Part shown: positions 17,389-26,698 of the stretch, piece by piece
Layout: the number at the start of each line of letters is the position of its first letter
How positions within the stretch are numbered: position 1 is the first letter of the stretch
Assembly (NCBI GenBank): GCA_018238205.1
Contig: JABCTV010000004.1
Coordinates: 1-61,440 of the forward strand
Source: Candidatus Thorarchaeota archaeon
GTDB lineage: Archaea; Asgardarchaeota; Thorarchaeia; Thorarchaeales; Thorarchaeaceae
DNA length: 61,440 nt
Reading direction: 5' to 3'
Made by a program: the position numbers and the translations under genes
Notes under the pieces: model-generated
Database searches by the model: none
What the model saw: the letters and a program-made list of their open reading frames with translations, nothing else
Told to the model about the DNA's origin: nothing

Positions 17389-18516
17389 ATGCAATTCACT
17401 CCACAACGTCTGGATCGAGTATATCGGTCAATGCGCCGAGAAGAAATCGAATCACTAGTGATAACAAGACGACAGGATGTTCAGTACTTGACGGGTTGCC
17501 GATGTACTGGACATAACGTTCCTGTTGGTTGCATTATCTCAGAGGGTCACCAACCTCAATTGATAATCTCTGAATCCCAAAAAGCTACATTAGCTGGCGA
17601 AACAATACTGGCAAAGATACATTCTTTCGGTTCGACAGTTTCTGAAGACTGGTACAGGGTTCAAGGTCAAGCATACTGGAATTTGATAGTTAGTGTGCTC
17701 GATGAATTGAATTTGTCAAAGGGAATGATTGGGTTGCAATTTGATTGGCTCTCAGTTCGAGAGCTGGACAACCTGAAGAGTAGTTTTCCTGATGCAGGCT
17801 TCAGAGATTTTTCACAGAATCTCTGGAAACTTCGCTACATTAAGGATGCTGCAGAGATAGATGCTATCCGGCAAGCGGTAAAAGTAGCTGAGATAGGAGT
17901 TCGGACTGCACTTGAAATAGTCACCTCTGGAAAATCCGAAGATGAGGTTTCCCTTGAAATTGAATCTGCTATGCGAGGTGCAGGAGGCCAACAACGTGGG
18001 ATTAGGGCTGCAGTCCTTTCTGGAGACCGAGCTCGATTTCCATTTGCTCAACCTGGACCTCATAGGATCAAGAGTGAAGATTTTGTTGTTCTAGATATTA
18101 CTGTAAGCCACTCGGGTTATTTTGCAGAAGCTGCTAGAACCATCCATCTTGGACAACCGGATGCCCAACAGAGAAAGCTCTTTGAATATCTCTTAAACTC
18201 AATGAAAGTTGCAGAAAAAGTAATGCGGCCAGAAACCAGTTTTGAAGAAGTGACAAAACAGATACTGAAGAAAGCTGGTAAGGGTTTCCCTGCAGATACA
18301 CTCATTCAACCACTAGGAAGTTCCATTGGTTTGGACCTACGTGAACCTCCATACATCACATCAGGAAGTTCGTATTCACTCAAAGAAGGTATGGTCTTCA
18401 CACTTCATCCAACTGTTTTTGTATCTGGTGTGGGATCTGCAAAAATAGCAGATGTCTTTCTGGTGACCTCAGAAGGCGTAGAGAATCTGGCGTCGTTAGC
18501 TCGTGAAACCATGTGA
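17389..18516 (+). CDS. M24 (creatinase/aminopeptidase P-fold) protein, likely catalytically dead
   Basis: 375 residues with a creatinase N-terminal domain (residues 1-150; LVITRRQDVQYLTG) and a pita-bread M24 domain (KLRYIKDAAEIDAIRQAVKVAE onward). The five metal ligands of M24 peptidases are mostly lost. The first Asp remains (VVLDITVSHSGYF), but SDxTRT reads EAARTI, the GHGIG histidine is GSSIG, the TxEPG glutamate is TLHPTV, and the final RIED glutamate is KIAD. It therefore resembles non-peptidase M24 proteins that bind peptides or act as scaffolds. It converges on the gamma-CA-like gene with no gap between stops. Confidence 0.85.
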   Translation: MQFTPQRLDRVYRSMRREEIESLVITRRQDVQYLTGCRCTGHNVPVGCIISEGHQPQLIISESQKATLAGETILAKIHSFGSTVSEDWYRVQGQAYWNLIVSVLDELNLSKGMIGLQFDWLSVRELDNLKSSFPDAGFRDFSQNLWKLRYIKDAAEIDAIRQAVKVAEIGVRTALEIVTSGKSEDEVSLEIESAMRGAGGQQRGIRAAVLSGDRARFPFAQPGPHRIKSEDFVVLDITVSHSGYFAEAARTIHLGQPDAQQRKLFEYLLNSMKVAEKVMRPETSFEEVTKQILKKAGKGFPADTLIQPLGSSIGLDLREPPYITSGSSYSLKEGMVFTLHPTVFVSGVGSAKIADVFLVTSEGVENLASLARETM

Positions 18517-19050
18517 TTATGTAGTCTGTTGCCATCTCTTGAGTTTTGCAAATACCTGAGCGATTGCTTCAGTCTTGTCATTGTGTTTGTCTACTTCTTC
18601 CCGCGAAAGTTCACGAATCTGTGCTGCAGGAGCTCCAGAGTTGAGGCTTCTCGGAGGGATCACAACATTTGCTGGTACGATACTTCCTGGGGCAAGCAAT
18701 ACCCCTTCTCCAAGAGTTGCTCCATCGAAGATGACACATCCCTCGCCTATGTTTGCGCTATCTCCAATGTATACTCCATGAAGAACAGCAGCAGTACCAA
18801 TGATAACATTGCTTCCAATAATAGCAGGATTCTCTTCACTGTGTGCATGAATCACAGCACTGTCCTGTACACATGTTTTCTCGCCAATTCGTACAGACGC
18901 AAAGTCTCCACGTATCACAGCACCCGGCCAGATATTGGCTCTCGCACCGACTTCAACATCACCAACAAGTGTGGCCTGTGGACTCACAAATGCCTTTGGA
19001 TCTATTTTTGGACTCTTATCTCCGAAGGGTAGTATTGGCACATCTAACAC
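18517..19050 (-). CDS. Gamma-carbonic-anhydrase-fold left-handed beta-helix protein
   Basis: 177 residues with hexapeptide repeats throughout (ATLVGDVEVGARANIWPG, VIIGTAAVLHG, ANIGEGCVIFDG, VLLAPGSIVP) and a C-terminal helix, the YrdA/CaiE-type trimer fold. Of the three zinc histidines of gamma-carbonic anhydrases, those in VIHAH and VLHG are present, but the middle one (IGH in active enzymes) is Thr in IIGTAAV. Carbonic anhydrase activity is therefore doubtful; an acyltransferase or a scaffold role is possible. The start has MLDVPILPFG in line with the family. Confidence 0.85.
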   Translation of the reverse strand: MLDVPILPFGDKSPKIDPKAFVSPQATLVGDVEVGARANIWPGAVIRGDFASVRIGEKTCVQDSAVIHAHSEENPAIIGSNVIIGTAAVLHGVYIGDSANIGEGCVIFDGATLGEGVLLAPGSIVPANVVIPPRSLNSGAPAAQIRELSREEVDKHNDKTEAIAQVFAKLKRWQQTT

Positions 19051-19112
19051 CTCTCTGCTTACTTCTCTGCTGTCACAATGTCTAATAAAACATCATGTGC
19101 TCAATTAGACTA

Positions 19113-19487
19113 TCAATTCCGGTTAAGTAGAGCATTAATGGCAAATTCATAGTGCTCTGCAGGTCGCAAACCTACCAGTCTATCTACGATTGTCACATTA
19201 CCTGCTTCTGAGGTTGGTATCTCTAGTTTAGCAGGTGCACCGTCCATGAAAATGAGAACACATGGAATGCCACTGATTTCGTTCTTGATTGCAAATTCTT
19301 GATGATTTTGCGTATTGACTTTCCGAAAACCTACATCTGGATCATCCTTGTATTTTTCATCTAGCTCATCAAGAGTTGGAGCTAATGCTAAGCAAGGTTG
19401 GCACCAAGGAGCCCAAGCATCAACAAACAAAAGTTTCGTTTCAGTCTTTGCTGTTTCGATGTCTGAAGGAGTTACATCACGAACCAT
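19113..19487 (-). CDS. Thioredoxin-family protein (WCQPC)
   Basis: 124-residue single-domain thioredoxin with active site APWCQPCLALAP near residue 34 and cis-Pro in SGIPCVLIF. The residue after the cis-Pro is Cys, an extra thiol beside the active site. It reduces protein disulfides in the cytosol. It follows a second thioredoxin gene on the same strand, from which it is separated by a terminator, so the two are probably expressed independently. The upstream signal GGTG is weak. Confidence 0.9.
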   Translation of the reverse strand: MVRDVTPSDIETAKTETKLLFVDAWAPWCQPCLALAPTLDELDEKYKDDPDVGFRKVNTQNHQEFAIKNEISGIPCVLIFMDGAPAKLEIPTSEAGNVTIVDRLVGLRPAEHYEFAINALLNRN

Positions 19488-19571
19488 GTGTTTTGCACCG
19501 ATGGTTTCCGTTTCATAGATGCCTATAATTGTTACTCACAGGATAGATTGAAAAAAAATAAGAAAGTCCCG

Positions 19572-19594
19572 CGAGGAAGGAAGTACCTTCCTCG
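19572..19594 (-). terminator. Hairpin terminator between the two thioredoxin genes
   Basis: Perfect nine-base stem CGAGGAAGG / CCTTCCTCG with a five-base loop, lying just past the stop of the 19613-19975 thioredoxin on the minus strand. On that strand it is followed by a T-rich tract. Confidence 0.75.
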
Positions 19595-19612
19595 GAGAAA
19601 AGTGAAGGAATA

Positions 19613-19975
19613 TTATGCAGGTGTTTCTGCTAGGAGATTATCAGCAATCTGTTCGTAGACTTCCATTGGCATAACACCAACAAGCTTGTCGGTCTTATTT
19701 CCATTACCGTCATCAAAGACTACTTTCCTACCTTCTGAGTATACTATAACACTAGGAACACCAGTGATCTGGTTCTCTGAGCTGAACTCACGATTTTGGT
19801 CTATGTCTAACTTGACTACTTTCAATCCACGTTCATGATATTTCTCATGCACTTCTTCAAGCATTGGACCTAAAGTACGGCAAGGTGCACACCAAACTGC
19901 ATGTGCGTCAACGAATACTACTTTGTTATCTGTGATAATTTGGTTTAACTCTGATGAGCTGATGTCTTTTACCAT
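19613..19975 (-). CDS. trxA: Thioredoxin (WCAPC)
   Basis: 120 residues from the ATG at 19975 (MVKDISSSELN), with CGGAG about eleven bases upstream; the frame extends 17 codons further but without support. The redox site is AVWCAPCRTLGP and cis-Pro lies in TGVPSVIVY, close to classical thioredoxins. It should reduce disulfides in cytosolic enzymes using a thioredoxin reductase encoded elsewhere. Confidence 0.92.
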   Translation of the reverse strand: MVKDISSSELNQIITDNKVVFVDAHAVWCAPCRTLGPMLEEVHEKYHERGLKVVKLDIDQNREFSSENQITGVPSVIVYSEGRKVVFDDGNGNKTDKLVGVMPMEVYEQIADNLLAETPA

Positions 19976-20040
19976 TGTAATCAAACTCCGTCGCTGGTGC
20001 GAGTCGGTTGTGCTTGTTTTTTGCACTACCGTTATAAGGA

Positions 20041-20412
20041 TTATGTTGTGACATTTGTTTTTTTCTGTTGGTCAGAGTATGATTTAGACAAAATCAGAAC
20101 ACACGTTTCTACTATTATGAGAATTATTAGGAAATTAAATACAAAGCTATACACCAGAAATACAACAACCATAATATTCCAGAAGATCCCAAAGACACGT
20201 GCACCTTCTTCCCAAGTTGGATTCATTTTCCAATAAGCAAAGAACAGAGTGAGGTCTCCGAAGCAGAACATTAAGTACCATGTTCTAAGAGACAAAAAAT
20301 AGTACCAGTTTCCTGAATTATCCAAAACAATGGCAACTAACAGGAATAAAATTTTACAAAGATGAACGATGATTAGCGCAATCCACCGATTGTTCTTTCC
20401 TTGTACGGACAT
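20041..20412 (-). CDS. Small polytopic membrane protein
   Basis: 123 residues with about four hydrophobic helices (WIALIIVHLCKILFLLVAIV; WYLMFCFGDLTLFFAYW; VFGIFWNIMVVVFLVYSFVF; LIILIIVETCVLIL). No family is recognised. Codon use is AT-rich like the neighbours. It lies divergently from the helicase gene. Confidence 0.55.
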   Translation of the reverse strand: MSVQGKNNRWIALIIVHLCKILFLLVAIVLDNSGNWYYFLSLRTWYLMFCFGDLTLFFAYWKMNPTWEEGARVFGIFWNIMVVVFLVYSFVFNFLIILIIVETCVLILSKSYSDQQKKTNVTT

Positions 20413-20533
20413 CCCCTATCCCAAGATGTCATTAGCATATGGCATTATTAATTCATCGGACGTCATGATTACTGATGTTGTGTAAAACTAGTGCCAAAGT
20501 TTGATAAGCCGCTGTCCATCGATGTCATAGAAA

Positions 20534-23194
20534 TTGGTGTTAACTGTGCCAGTCCTACATTGCCCTAAGTGTGGTTCACGACTTGACTTCAATAAAGTTG
20601 ATGCTGGGTGGTATGTCAGTTGCTCCATGTGTGATGTAGAGATACTTGTAGATGGCAAGAATAAGGACCTCTTTGATGCCTATGAGGGATATAGCGAGGA
20701 GATTAAGCGCAGTGCATTCGACCGTGAAGATGCGAAAACATCGGTTCGAAGGGAAAAATATCTTGGGACTGGATCCGATGCTCCCAAAAAGAAACGACGA
20801 ACAAGAGATAGATTGTCACGTGTGCAATCAGAGGATGCCATAAAGAAGATTGTAGAAGAGGGTGGAGGAGATATCGATGACCTTCCTGAAACCCTTCGAA
20901 ATTTAGTATCATCTGGTCGCGACTATATTATCAAGTACCAATTCATGGAAGCAACTGATGCCGAGTACGGTTCTGATGTTAGTGAACTTGGAATACCAAA
21001 ACGATTGGTGGAACAACTGGACTCGAAAGGGATTTCCAAGCTCTACAAATTCCAAGAGGTTTCCTTTAATGCAATCAACAATGGTGAAGATGTGGTCCTC
21101 GCTGCGCCAACAGCTCAAGGTAAAACTGAAGGATTCATTCTACCAATCATCCGACAGCTGCTTATCTCTGTACAGGAATCATTCTCCAATCCCGGTATCA
21201 GAGCCCTTTTGATTTATCCAACTAAGGCACTCGCTCGTGACCAATATGACAAGATCAAACAACTGGGAACGGCTGCTGGGGTCACTGTTGCAATCTTTGA
21301 TGGAGATGTGTCGCAGAAAGAGCGAAGTAAGATTTACGAGAGACCTCCAGATATTCTTCTGACAAACCCTGATGTACTTCATTATCACCTTGGCTGGATG
21401 CAATCTCGTCTATTGCCCCTACTTACAACTGTGAAATTTGTAGTATTGGATGAAATTCATCTCTATACAGGATCTATGGGAACAAATGTTTACTACATCC
21501 TGAAACGTTTGGAGATGGAATCTGGAAGATTTCAGAAAATTGGAGCATCTGCTACTATTGCGAATCCCAAGGAATTTGCAGAGATGCTCTTCGATACTGA
21601 TGTACGACTCATTGAATCAAAGTCAGCAAAGCGAGGTCCCGTTCACTTCTTGATGTACTATCCCGGAAAGCGCAGTAAATACAGCATGATTGTAGATTTG
21701 GTAGGAATGCTTCAAGTTGGTGATTTCAAGACCCTGGTATTTGGAAACACGCACTCTGAAGCTGAAGTATTGAACATACTCCTCAGCAATGTTGGTGTGA
21801 AATCTATGGTCCATCGTGCGGGGTTATCAAAGAAATACCGCGGTGACGTAGAAGATGACTTCAGGTCTGGAAAACTACCTGTCATTGTATCCACTCCCAC
21901 ACTTGAACTCGGGATAGACATTGGCGATCTCAACAGTGTTGTGAGTATGATTGTATCGATTACTAGACTGACACAACGAATTGGTCGGGCAGGTCGTAAA
22001 GGTCAGGAGAGCGTAGCGATTCTTGCTCTCCGCGAAAATGATCCAATCTCTTCGTTCTATCGAAACGACCCTGAGAAATATTTCACAGATATTGATGCAG
22101 CGTATCTTGAGCCCGAGAATGAAGTAGTTGGATACTACCAACTGATTGCTGCAGCTATGGGGGGTAAGCTTGACGCGTCCCAGTTTAGTAGACATAAGGT
22201 GATCATTGAGAAACTGGTTGAAGATGGTCTTGTAAAAGTAAATGAAAATGATAGTGTTCGAGTTATCGATGCTGATCGTGCAAGGAAAGCATGGCGAGGT
22301 TACAGCATTAGAGGTATCGGAGATACAGTACAGATACGTCTTGATAAGAAGGGACTCGGTGATCGCTCAATGCCGATGGCAGCTCAAGCTCTTCACCCTG
22401 GAGCTATATATTTGCACGGAGGTAAGAACTACATGTCTGTTGACTTCAAGTACACTCCAGGTCTTGGAAGAGCAACAGTAGTTCCTTACAAGGATAGAAG
22501 TATGCACACAAAGCCTCTGTATTCTACAATGCCTAAGATAATTGATATCATCGAACGCAGTAAGATACTGGGTCTAAATGCTGTGTATTGTACCCTGGAG
22601 ATGACCCAAACAGTCTTCGGATATGTCAAGAAAGAAACTCGAACTGGAAATATTATTGGTCGAGCTGATTTGACCACACCTCTGATATATACATACAAAA
22701 CCAGAGGCTTTGCCTTTACAGCACCCGAACCTGTAAAATCCGTCAATGACTATGTTTCTGGGAAATATTCTGCACTTGGAGGTCCCAAAATGACACCAAG
22801 TGGAATGTATGGAGGAGCATTCCACGCAGTAGAGCATGTTCTCATTGAATCAAGTGATATGCTCACAGGTGGCGGAACGCGTGAGATCGGGGGCGTTTCA
22901 ATGGGTGATTCAGGGATAATTTTCGTTTACGATGGTAGCCCTGGAGGTAATGGAGCATCAAGACTGCTCTTTGGAAAACTAGATGAGGCATTCAGAAGAA
23001 CAAAGACAATACTGGAAAAGTGCGACTGCAATACAGTTGATGGCTGTCCTCTGTGTACTTACTCTTATCACTGTGGAAACAACAACAGTCCACTATACAA
23101 GATAGGAGCCCTTGAGAGTGTAGAAATGATACTCGCCAAGACTGAAACAACAGTTGATACAGAAGGATATGCTGGGTACGAACCCCTTGTCTAG
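20534..23194 (+). CDS. DEAD/DEAH-box helicase with DUF1998 (MrfA/Hrq1-like)
   Basis: 886 residues. An N-terminal zinc ribbon (CPKCGSRLDF ... CSMC) is followed by superfamily-2 helicase motifs: TAQGKTEGF (Walker A), LIYPTKALARDQ, VVLDEIHLYTG (DEIH), STPTLELGIDIGDL and QRIGRAGRKGQ. The C-terminus is a DUF1998 domain with a four-Cys cluster (CDCNTVDGCPLCTYSYHC). MrfA and yeast Hrq1 share this architecture and unwind DNA 3'-5' during crosslink or mitomycin repair. The start is uncertain: TTG at 20534 is listed, with GTG at 20537 or 20546 as alternatives. One base separates its stop from the arcS start, so they share a transcript. Confidence 0.88.
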   Translation: MVLTVPVLHCPKCGSRLDFNKVDAGWYVSCSMCDVEILVDGKNKDLFDAYEGYSEEIKRSAFDREDAKTSVRREKYLGTGSDAPKKKRRTRDRLSRVQSEDAIKKIVEEGGGDIDDLPETLRNLVSSGRDYIIKYQFMEATDAEYGSDVSELGIPKRLVEQLDSKGISKLYKFQEVSFNAINNGEDVVLAAPTAQGKTEGFILPIIRQLLISVQESFSNPGIRALLIYPTKALARDQYDKIKQLGTAAGVTVAIFDGDVSQKERSKIYERPPDILLTNPDVLHYHLGWMQSRLLPLLTTVKFVVLDEIHLYTGSMGTNVYYILKRLEMESGRFQKIGASATIANPKEFAEMLFDTDVRLIESKSAKRGPVHFLMYYPGKRSKYSMIVDLVGMLQVGDFKTLVFGNTHSEAEVLNILLSNVGVKSMVHRAGLSKKYRGDVEDDFRSGKLPVIVSTPTLELGIDIGDLNSVVSMIVSITRLTQRIGRAGRKGQESVAILALRENDPISSFYRNDPEKYFTDIDAAYLEPENEVVGYYQLIAAAMGGKLDASQFSRHKVIIEKLVEDGLVKVNENDSVRVIDADRARKAWRGYSIRGIGDTVQIRLDKKGLGDRSMPMAAQALHPGAIYLHGGKNYMSVDFKYTPGLGRATVVPYKDRSMHTKPLYSTMPKIIDIIERSKILGLNAVYCTLEMTQTVFGYVKKETRTGNIIGRADLTTPLIYTYKTRGFAFTAPEPVKSVNDYVSGKYSALGGPKMTPSGMYGGAFHAVEHVLIESSDMLTGGGTREIGGVSMGDSGIIFVYDGSPGGNGASRLLFGKLDEAFRRTKTILEKCDCNTVDGCPLCTYSYHCGNNNSPLYKIGALESVEMILAKTETTVDTEGYAGYEPLV

Positions 23195-23195
23195 A

Positions 23196-25145
23196 ATGGA
23201 GATGAAGAGATTGACCGAATTTAGAGTTGGGCGCGGGCATGATGGTCCTGCAAGATTAGGTGAGTACATCATGGGTACTGAAGTATTCGAAACTCCGCTG
23301 CTTACTGGTCCCAATATATCTCGCGAGAGGATGCTTCAATATGGGACCTTAGGAAGAGACCCATCAAACTCCAGACCAACAATCGCAGCACTTCCATTCG
23401 GTATGGAACTTGAAGAGATAGACAAAGCAGGACTTGGGAACTTTGATTCAATCTTACTCCCCTCCCTAATATCATTCTCATCTCTGGATGATCAAACCAG
23501 TGTTCTAACACTACGTCATCAGCTTGATACTATTGATGAAATCAAAGAAACTGTTGACCCCTCTCGACTAATAGTCAGAATTCCTGAGAACATAGACATT
23601 GATGTTTTCAAATCTTACATTGATGATTTTCATTCCAAGGGTATCCGAGCAGCTGCTTTCATGTTTGATGGCTATCTTGGTTCAACAGACCTTGACTCGA
23701 TAATTCTCAGAAGCAATCTTCCTGCTTCTTGGCTTGCTGTGGCTATGGGGAAAATATCTCCCAGCACAGTACCACTTCTTTACTACACAGGTTTTGATGT
23801 CATAGATACTGGTTATGCATATGAAACTGCAGCAAATGGTGTTCGATTATGGCGTAATGATTCAGAACATATAGAAACAGGAAAACAACAGAGATTCTGT
23901 TCTTGTTCGCATTGTGAATCTATTGCAGAGGCTAAGCATTCTGATCTTAACGAGATTCTCCAGAATCATAACTTGGATGTCTATGAATCTATTCTATCTG
24001 AATCAGTTCATGCAATGAAATCAGGTCGTTTACGATGGTTAGTTGAATCGATGACACATGTAAGTCCTAATCAAGCATCGATTCAGCGACAGGTGGATAA
24101 ACAAATCTATTCATTCATAGAGGAATTTACACCCACAACTGGAGCAGATAATGTTCCACTCATCGGTCCTGAATCCTATAATTCCCCCGCAGTTAAACGC
24201 TATCGTGATTTTCTAGAGGTACGTTATACTCCCCCTGAAGGAAAACAGATTGTGCTCTTACTCCCCTGCTCTGCTAAGAAACCGTATTCTGACTCAAAAT
24301 CTCATCGTAGGTTTTCGGAAACCATAGAGAGTGCTCTAGGTAGAGCATCAGGTAGAGTTGCTCAAGTAATTCTCACATCCCCTCTTGGAATAGTACCGAG
24401 AGAACTTGAGAGAATATTCCCTGCAGCAAACTACGATATTCCTGTTACTGGAGACTGGGATGCTGAAGAAACCTCGCTAGGCGCAGAGGCACTCATCACA
24501 TATCTAAACAAGCTTGATCCAAGTTGCACTGTTGTTGCACATGTTTCTGGTGGCTATTTGGGGATTGTGAAGGCTGCTGAATCTAAAGTTTCACAGAGTA
24601 TCATATACACAACTCCTGAAACGTCTGCCACAAGCTGGGAATCTCGCCAAGCATTACAAGAAACACTTGTTGACCTCAAGGGTGTACTCCAATTGAAAGA
24701 CGCACCATTAAAACAGCTTGAGGAAATAGTCCGGGCAACTGCAGATTTCCAGTTTGGTAAGGGAGCTGGAAATATTTTGGTTCCCAAGAATGCAAAGGTA
24801 GGTGGAAAACCGTATAGACAGATTGTCTGTCGTATCGACAAAGAACAGATCTGCTCATTCATAGCTGATACAGGTCTCTTGTCACTTACATTGAGTGGTG
24901 CGAAACTTATTGCTCCCCTAAACAGATACTGGGTTCGGCTTGATGCACCAATTGTCAAAGGTGGTTCCATATTTGCAGTAGGAATCAAAGAGGCTGACTC
25001 GTCTATACGCCCTGGTGATGAAGTGATAGTACTCAATAATCAAGATGAGGTCATTGCAGTTGGACGGAGTGAAATGTCAGGACGCGAAATGTGTGAACTG
25101 AAACGAGGGCGTGCAGTTTCTGTACGCCATAAGGTGGAGGTATAA
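23196..25145 (+). CDS. arcS: Archaeosine synthase alpha subunit ArcS (TGT-like, PUA)
   Basis: 649 residues from the ATG at 23196; an in-frame start 42 bases upstream lies inside the helicase gene. The N-terminal half is a tRNA-guanine-transglycosylase-like barrel (GIRAAAFMFDGYLGS, VPLLYYTGFDVIDTGYAYE) with the zinc motif RFCSCSHC. The middle holds the ArcS-specific PCSAKKPYSDSKSHRRF, and the C-terminal about 80 residues form a PUA domain for tRNA binding. ArcS adds lysine to the preQ0 base at tRNA position 15, the first step from preQ0 to archaeosine. The next gene encodes the radical-SAM partner. This pair defines a complete archaeosine-forming module. Confidence 0.92.
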   Translation: MEMKRLTEFRVGRGHDGPARLGEYIMGTEVFETPLLTGPNISRERMLQYGTLGRDPSNSRPTIAALPFGMELEEIDKAGLGNFDSILLPSLISFSSLDDQTSVLTLRHQLDTIDEIKETVDPSRLIVRIPENIDIDVFKSYIDDFHSKGIRAAAFMFDGYLGSTDLDSIILRSNLPASWLAVAMGKISPSTVPLLYYTGFDVIDTGYAYETAANGVRLWRNDSEHIETGKQQRFCSCSHCESIAEAKHSDLNEILQNHNLDVYESILSESVHAMKSGRLRWLVESMTHVSPNQASIQRQVDKQIYSFIEEFTPTTGADNVPLIGPESYNSPAVKRYRDFLEVRYTPPEGKQIVLLLPCSAKKPYSDSKSHRRFSETIESALGRASGRVAQVILTSPLGIVPRELERIFPAANYDIPVTGDWDAEETSLGAEALITYLNKLDPSCTVVAHVSGGYLGIVKAAESKVSQSIIYTTPETSATSWESRQALQETLVDLKGVLQLKDAPLKQLEEIVRATADFQFGKGAGNILVPKNAKVGGKPYRQIVCRIDKEQICSFIADTGLLSLTLSGAKLIAPLNRYWVRLDAPIVKGGSIFAVGIKEADSSIRPGDEVIVLNNQDEVIAVGRSEMSGREMCELKRGRAVSVRHKVEV

Positions 25146-25147
25146 TT

Positions 25148-26230
25148 ATGACCGATACTTTGGAACAGATTCAATCAGCAGTGAAGATTGCATCATTCAA
25201 ATCTAGAGGTCGCTCGGTAGAAAAGAGGCGTGCAAAGAACCCAAACAAAGCGTCAGCTGCATGGACTGTTCCATCAAGGGTAGGTAACGAGAGTGGTATT
25301 GCTCTTTCAATCGTACTATCAACAATTGGTTGTGCTCATGCACGGAGTGATGAAGGAGGTTGTACTATGTGTAGCTACCTCTTAGATGGCTCAAGCAAAA
25401 ATCCCTCCTCTGACGAGCTCTTCAACCAGTTTCAAGATGCGATGTCCAAGTTAGACAAAGAAAGTGCTCCTCTTGCAGTGAAGATTTACACAAGTGGAAG
25501 TTTCTTGGATACAGAAGAGATACCTTCTGACGCACGAAACCAGATATTGAAAGCAATTGCAGATGATGATAGAATCAGAGAGGTGGTTTTAGAATCAAGA
25601 CCTGAGTATGTTCAAGATTCCATCCTTGCTGAGGTACGTGCAATTCTAGATGATCGAATAATTGAGATTGGAATGGGTCTCGAGAGTAGCAGTGATGTAG
25701 TTCGCTCTTTATGTATAAACAAGAATTTCGACCTGAAATCATTCAGAGAAGCAGTTGAAATTGGTAAGAAGCACAATGTAGGAACTCGTGCATACGTACT
25801 GTTGAAACCACCCTTCCTTACTGAGCGAGATGCTCTTCTTGATTCAAAACAGACCGTGAGAGATGCAATTGACGCAGGAGTGTCCACTATCTCTCTTAAT
25901 CCTGTCAATGTTCAGAGCAGTACACTTGTTGAGAAGCTCTGGAAGAAACAGAGGTTTAGACCTCCTTGGCTTTGGAGTGTTGTGGAAGTTCTTCGTTATG
26001 CTCATGATGCCGCAAAGAACTCGGTAAATGTTGTCTGTGATCCTGCGGCTGCGGGGAAGAAACGAGGAACTCACAATTGTGGAAAATGTGATACAGATTT
26101 TGTTACTGCGATTCGTCAATTCTCGTTAACACTGGATGCTCATGTGTTTGATAATTTGACATGTGACTGCAAGCGTTTGTGGGAACATACGCTCAAACAC
26201 GAAGATGTGTCATTACTTGTGCATAGATAG
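25148..26230 (+). CDS. Archaeosine biosynthesis radical SAM protein RaSEA
   Basis: 360 residues with a radical-SAM cluster motif of the Elp3-like spacing (GCAHARSDEGGCTMCSY) near residue 62, then IYTSGSFLD and the TIM-barrel pieces VVLESRPEYV and IGMGLESSSD. It ends with two cysteine-rich knots (CGKC; CDCKRLW). RaSEA completes archaeosine by radical cleavage of the lysine-preQ0 adduct made by ArcS. It starts two bases after arcS with a strong GGAGGT upstream, so translation is probably coupled. The ArcS neighbour makes this call firm. Confidence 0.92.
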   Translation: MTDTLEQIQSAVKIASFKSRGRSVEKRRAKNPNKASAAWTVPSRVGNESGIALSIVLSTIGCAHARSDEGGCTMCSYLLDGSSKNPSSDELFNQFQDAMSKLDKESAPLAVKIYTSGSFLDTEEIPSDARNQILKAIADDDRIREVVLESRPEYVQDSILAEVRAILDDRIIEIGMGLESSSDVVRSLCINKNFDLKSFREAVEIGKKHNVGTRAYVLLKPPFLTERDALLDSKQTVRDAIDAGVSTISLNPVNVQSSTLVEKLWKKQRFRPPWLWSVVEVLRYAHDAAKNSVNVVCDPAAAGKKRGTHNCGKCDTDFVTAIRQFSLTLDAHVFDNLTCDCKRLWEHTLKHEDVSLLVHR

Positions 26231-26299
26231 GTTCATCAGAATAGACATAAACAAAGTAGTTGACGATGCCATTGTTCTGGGAAAATGAGGTTGTCTATT

Positions 26300-26635
26300 A
26301 TGCCTAAATACGAAACAAGTGTACAATTGTGGTTCTACAGTGAAGGTGCTTCTCCATCTGAAGTTGCAAAGAAACTACTAGCTCTGAGCTTTAAACCTAT
26401 CAAGGGAGCCTATGACTTTGTGTATATGCACTCTGGAGAAGATATGTCTAAGGCTGACTTGGGTACCGCGATTCTTGAGATTTCAGATGCACTTCATAAG
26501 ACCCTATCTAGTTTCAAAGTTCTTTATACTCTTGACACTCACATTACTGAAGAGGCGCCTGATATTCTCCCCTTGGATGCTCTTGATGCAGAGCTCAAAC
26601 AGACTAGAAAAGAGCTCGAAGAAGTAGGCGAATAA
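26300..26635 (+). CDS. Small conserved-looking hypothetical protein
   Basis: 111 residues from the ATG at 26300 (MPKYETSVQLWFYSEGASPS), with GAGGTTG about eight bases upstream; an in-frame ATG 15 bases earlier is less likely. It looks like an alpha/beta domain (SVQLWFY; PSEVAKKLLALSFKPIKG; TAILEISDALHKTL) followed by a Glu-rich coil. The pattern recalls small ligand- or RNA-binding ferredoxin-like domains, but no family is recognised. Same direction as the archaeosine genes, 69 bases downstream. Confidence 0.65.
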   Translation: MPKYETSVQLWFYSEGASPSEVAKKLLALSFKPIKGAYDFVYMHSGEDMSKADLGTAILEISDALHKTLSSFKVLYTLDTHITEEAPDILPLDALDAELKQTRKELEEVGE

Positions 26636-26659
26636 TCTGTTTTATAAAACTGAATAGGC

Positions 26660-26677
26660 CGCGGGTCAATTCCCGCG
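26660..26677. terminator. Bidirectional hairpin terminator
   Basis: Perfect six-base stem CGCGGG / CCCGCG with a six-base loop, midway between two convergent genes (stops at 26635 and 26699), so it can stop transcription from both sides. Confidence 0.65.
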
Positions 26678-26698
26678 CCTACTCGTTCATTTCTTATA

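Noticed and set aside
18529-19032. 167-codon plus-strand frame
   Set aside because: Antisense shadow of the gamma-CA-fold gene, whose hexapeptide repeats are unmistakable.
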